Below are positions 61,301 through 64,000 of a stretch of DNA of 64,000 bases, piece by piece; positions within the stretch are counted from its first letter, which is position 1; each line of letters opens with the position of its first letter. The position numbers were made by a program, and so were the translations under genes. The stretch covers positions 123,764,465 to 123,828,464 of the forward strand of contig NC_134414.1 in the NCBI RefSeq assembly GCF_030867145.1. The letters are read 5' to 3'. This DNA comes from Opisthocomus hoazin. Taxonomy: Eukaryota; Chordata; Aves; Opisthocomiformes; Opisthocomidae. The notes below the pieces were generated by a model. That model was not told the DNA's origin and made no database searches. It worked only from the letters and a program-made list of their open reading frames with translations.

Positions 61301-64000
61301 AAGCTGCTATGTAATCACTTCCTAATCTTTTAAATGTGTATTGAGTTAGCTTAAACAACTTTAAATAGCAGGCTTTTATTTACCCCAGAACCTTTGTCCA
61401 AAATGAGCTAGGGGATGTTTGTGTGGTTAGTCCTGCTGGCTGATTTGAAGAAGCAGTAGCCTCTGATGGATATGTAAAGGTAATGGAAGGGCTGGCAGCA
61501 GTATTAGGCACACGTCTTCAGCCTAAGAGGATGTGCCCACTAGGAATGTGCTTCTCTTAAGAGCAGATTCCAGTAACTTTTTCTTTCTTTCTGCTAGTGA
61601 TTTTCTATGCTCCAGTATTCATTTTGTCTGAGTGCTTGGAGATGATAGAAGATCATGATTCTGCTGCTACCAGTCTTAAATTTTGTGCTGGTGCAGAGTG
61701 CAGTAATGCTGTTTACTCCAACTTGCAACATTATGCATAATATTTCTTTTTGCCTTCAGTTAATGGAAGCCTCCTTTGATGAGAAGAAAACAGGGCTCAA
61801 GTATATTTTTCTTGATCTGATGACTGTTCAGTTTTGTGTTGGTATCTGTGTTAGAATTCCAGGTAGCTGACTTCGGAGACGTAGTTTAGCGCTGGTGGAG
61901 AAAACAGAAAATGCTTTTGCGTTTGGCTAATCATAAATCCAGTTCATCACACTTAAGTTATTTCAAATAGTTTTGTGTTGAGAAGAGTAAGGTGGTATGG
62001 TATATGTTATCTTTTTGCCTTTAGTTGTCTTTTATGTAGATACAGCTTCTCTTTGTTTTATCACATTAATTTTTGTCCTCTGCTCTGTAGAAATTAGAAA
62101 TACTTGTGGCACAATAGAAAAATTTCAAGTGTCTTATCTCAGTGAGTAGTTGGTATATGATCATTGGACTACTTTAAAGCATTGGATGAATATCAAAATT
62201 GCTGAAAACTGTGGTGTTTTCTAAACCTATCAGAAAAACATGCTCATTTCATCTTCTGCTCAGCTGCAATTTGTGGCAAGAACAATATAGAAGACTTTAC
62301 TATGGGCAGTGTGAGGACAGGATAGCTGTCAGAATACGGTGTACTTGTGAATGAAATCCACTTGGTACTAGTCAGTACAGCACATGCACTTGAAAGCTAA
62401 TATGTAGAATACACAGATAAAATGCCTTCTCTAAGGCAGATAGTTGTACTTTATGCCACGTTTTTGCCCCTGAGAACACCTTAAATTGATTTTGATATAA
62501 TTGAATTTTATGTATGAAGTATCTTTCAAGCGTAAACCATGGTAGATATCAAACAGAAATTAAACACATTGATTTAAAGCTCAAATGCTTGTAGCCTTAC
62601 CAATGATAAAGCCCAATGGAAGCTTGTATTCAGGAGCAGATACTTCTAGAATCTGAAATATGTTTGAAAGTTAATTACAGACATTGCTACTAGTGCGAAC
62701 AAGTCTTTTCTGTGCACTTACCTGTAGTAACTTACTCTTGCAGATTCGGTAGAAGCAAACCTAAGCAGAAGTCTTTTGCAAAATGCTTATTAATTACCCT
62801 AAAATACTCAACATCGCTGAACTGGATTTTTTTACTTCTCTCGTTCTGTTTCTTTTGAGATCAAATTTTGTATCGTTATACTCACCAGGTGATATTATAG
62901 GCTTGCTGGGTTATAATTCAGCACATATTGTCCTATCTTCTGTAGTTTCTGTCTTAGTGTTAGTATGTGAAAATTCTGTGTTTTGTAATACATTCAGCTT
63001 ATTCTGAAGTGCGTCTTAGGATTTGAGTGCAAGCTTGATTAACACCAAGCTGTTTGAGGCTGGGTGCTTAGTAGCAAAGCTCTTACATATTAAAATGGCA
63101 AGTAAGTGTCTTCATAGAAATTAAAATATTTTGTGCTTTCTGTATAGTGTTCAGACCTTCAGTCTTGATGATGTATCATTAAGCGCAGAGAAGAATTTGG
63201 GTTATCTGTTTTGAACTTGAACCATAATGTTTTTCATAGTAACTTGAAAGGTAATCTTTTAAACATTGATAATAGCAAGAGTTACCGGTTTTTGGCATTT
63301 ATACAGTAGTACAAAACAATAAGGAAATACAACGCAGGGCGTTGATCAAAGGACTGGGGGTCGTGCCAATGGATTTGATTTCAGGCAGTACTGCTGATTC
63401 ACTCTCTCCTTTGATGAATTGTTTCAGTTTCCTGTATCACAGTTTCAGTGTCTATAAAATGGGGCCACTGTCAGGCCACATAGCTAACAAATGTTTTTCA
63501 AGATTTTAATTCATCTTCAAGAATTTTAACATACCTTGATGAAAGTTAATTCAGTGCATATTATGTATAGTCCTGTTTACTGTATGGTACATGGAGAATT
63601 CTGGCTGCTGCATAGAACATTCAAAGTCATTTGCTGGGGAAAAACAGTGTGTTGAGACATCAATCGAAAGTTATACTGGATCACTGTGCAGAGGTTGATT
63701 TAGTCAATCCAGCAAAATAACCCATATACAAATGAACTGGACTTGCCATCTTTTCATGGATTGACTTCAGAAATATGTAAACTCTACCCTGGAAAATCAA
63801 GAGTAGTTTTTAAATGTGCTTAAGAGTCCAAGATAACATGTGCTCTGTATTGGGAACAGGTGCTGGCTCTGTTTCAGTTTTAAACTAGGGCATTCCAAAT
63901 GTCACAGCAAGCTAGCACTGAGGGACTTGGCCTTGGAAAGAGCCAATTTGACATAAAGGAGTGTTCATTTGACAAACAGGCTCTACTACTGGTTTTCTGA
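52396..64000 (+). other. DCAF6: DCAF6 intron 1, 5' part (11.6 kb, open-ended)
   Basis: Donor GTAAGG, then a ten-G run at 52404-52413. The first 750 bp belong to the CpG island; from about 53.2 kb on the sequence is AT-rich with many T runs (54021-54038, 54861-54871, 56146-56157). I see no CR1, LTR, exon or RNA gene in it. Open frames here are short and feature-less. Confidence 0.85.

Noticed and set aside
52396-64000. Search for DCAF6 exon 2 or any WD40 exon
   Set aside because: No stretch with the expected RREFIQRLKLEA-like or WD-repeat sequence next to splice sites was found.

Overview
The window is vertebrate nuclear DNA, almost certainly from a bird. Coding exons are short and separated by kilobase introns with GT-AG borders. 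Promoters lie in dense CpG islands. The interspersed repeats I recognise are avian: at least four CR1 LINE fragments and three LTRs of avian endogenous-retrovirus type. The LTR types look more like those of Neoaves or passerines than chicken, but I cannot name the species.

Three protein-coding genes are supported, in the same relative arrangement as part of human 1q24.2. (1) MPZL1 (+ strand) is complete. Six coding exons between 1600 and 37428 give a 273-residue type I membrane protein with a signal peptide, one V-type Ig domain, one membrane helix and two ITIM tyrosine motifs. (2) MPC2 (- strand) is complete. Five coding exons between 51479 and 43896 give a 133-residue mitochondrial pyruvate carrier subunit. 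(3) DCAF6 (+ strand) is partial: only coding exon 1 (52302-52395) is present, and the rest of the window is its first intron.

Region by region: 1-650 is non-coding flank. About 660-2400 is the MPZL1 CpG island with exon 1. 1706-19047 is MPZL1 intron 1, which holds an inverted pair of solo LTRs (5896-7055) and an LTR abutting a CR1 (10775-12018). 19048-37428 holds MPZL1 exons 2-6, with two CR1 copies in intron 3. 37429 to about 43710 is the MPZL1 3' UTR and the short gap to MPC2, with one CR1. 43710-51479 is MPC2. 51480-52301 is a divergent MPC2/DCAF6 promoter inside a second CpG island. 52396-64000 is DCAF6 intron 1, in which I recognise no repeat family or exon.

The genes do not form a functional pathway: a SHP-2-recruiting surface glycoprotein, a mitochondrial carrier subunit and a CUL4-DDB1 substrate receptor. 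The links are positional. MPZL1 and MPC2 converge tail to tail, and MPC2 and DCAF6 diverge from one 822-bp promoter.

Most interesting observations: there is no recognisable ADCY10 between MPZL1 and MPC2, where mammals have it; a candidate cassette exon and an intron read-through could each give an ITIM-less MPZL1; there is an inverted LTR pair; two perfect hairpins occur, one in intron 1 and one in the MPZL1 3' UTR; and the shared MPC2/DCAF6 promoter carries CRE, YY1 and NF-Y motifs. I found no clearly new biological system. All splice sites and exon calls were read by eye from frame, consensus and recalled similarity to the human proteins.
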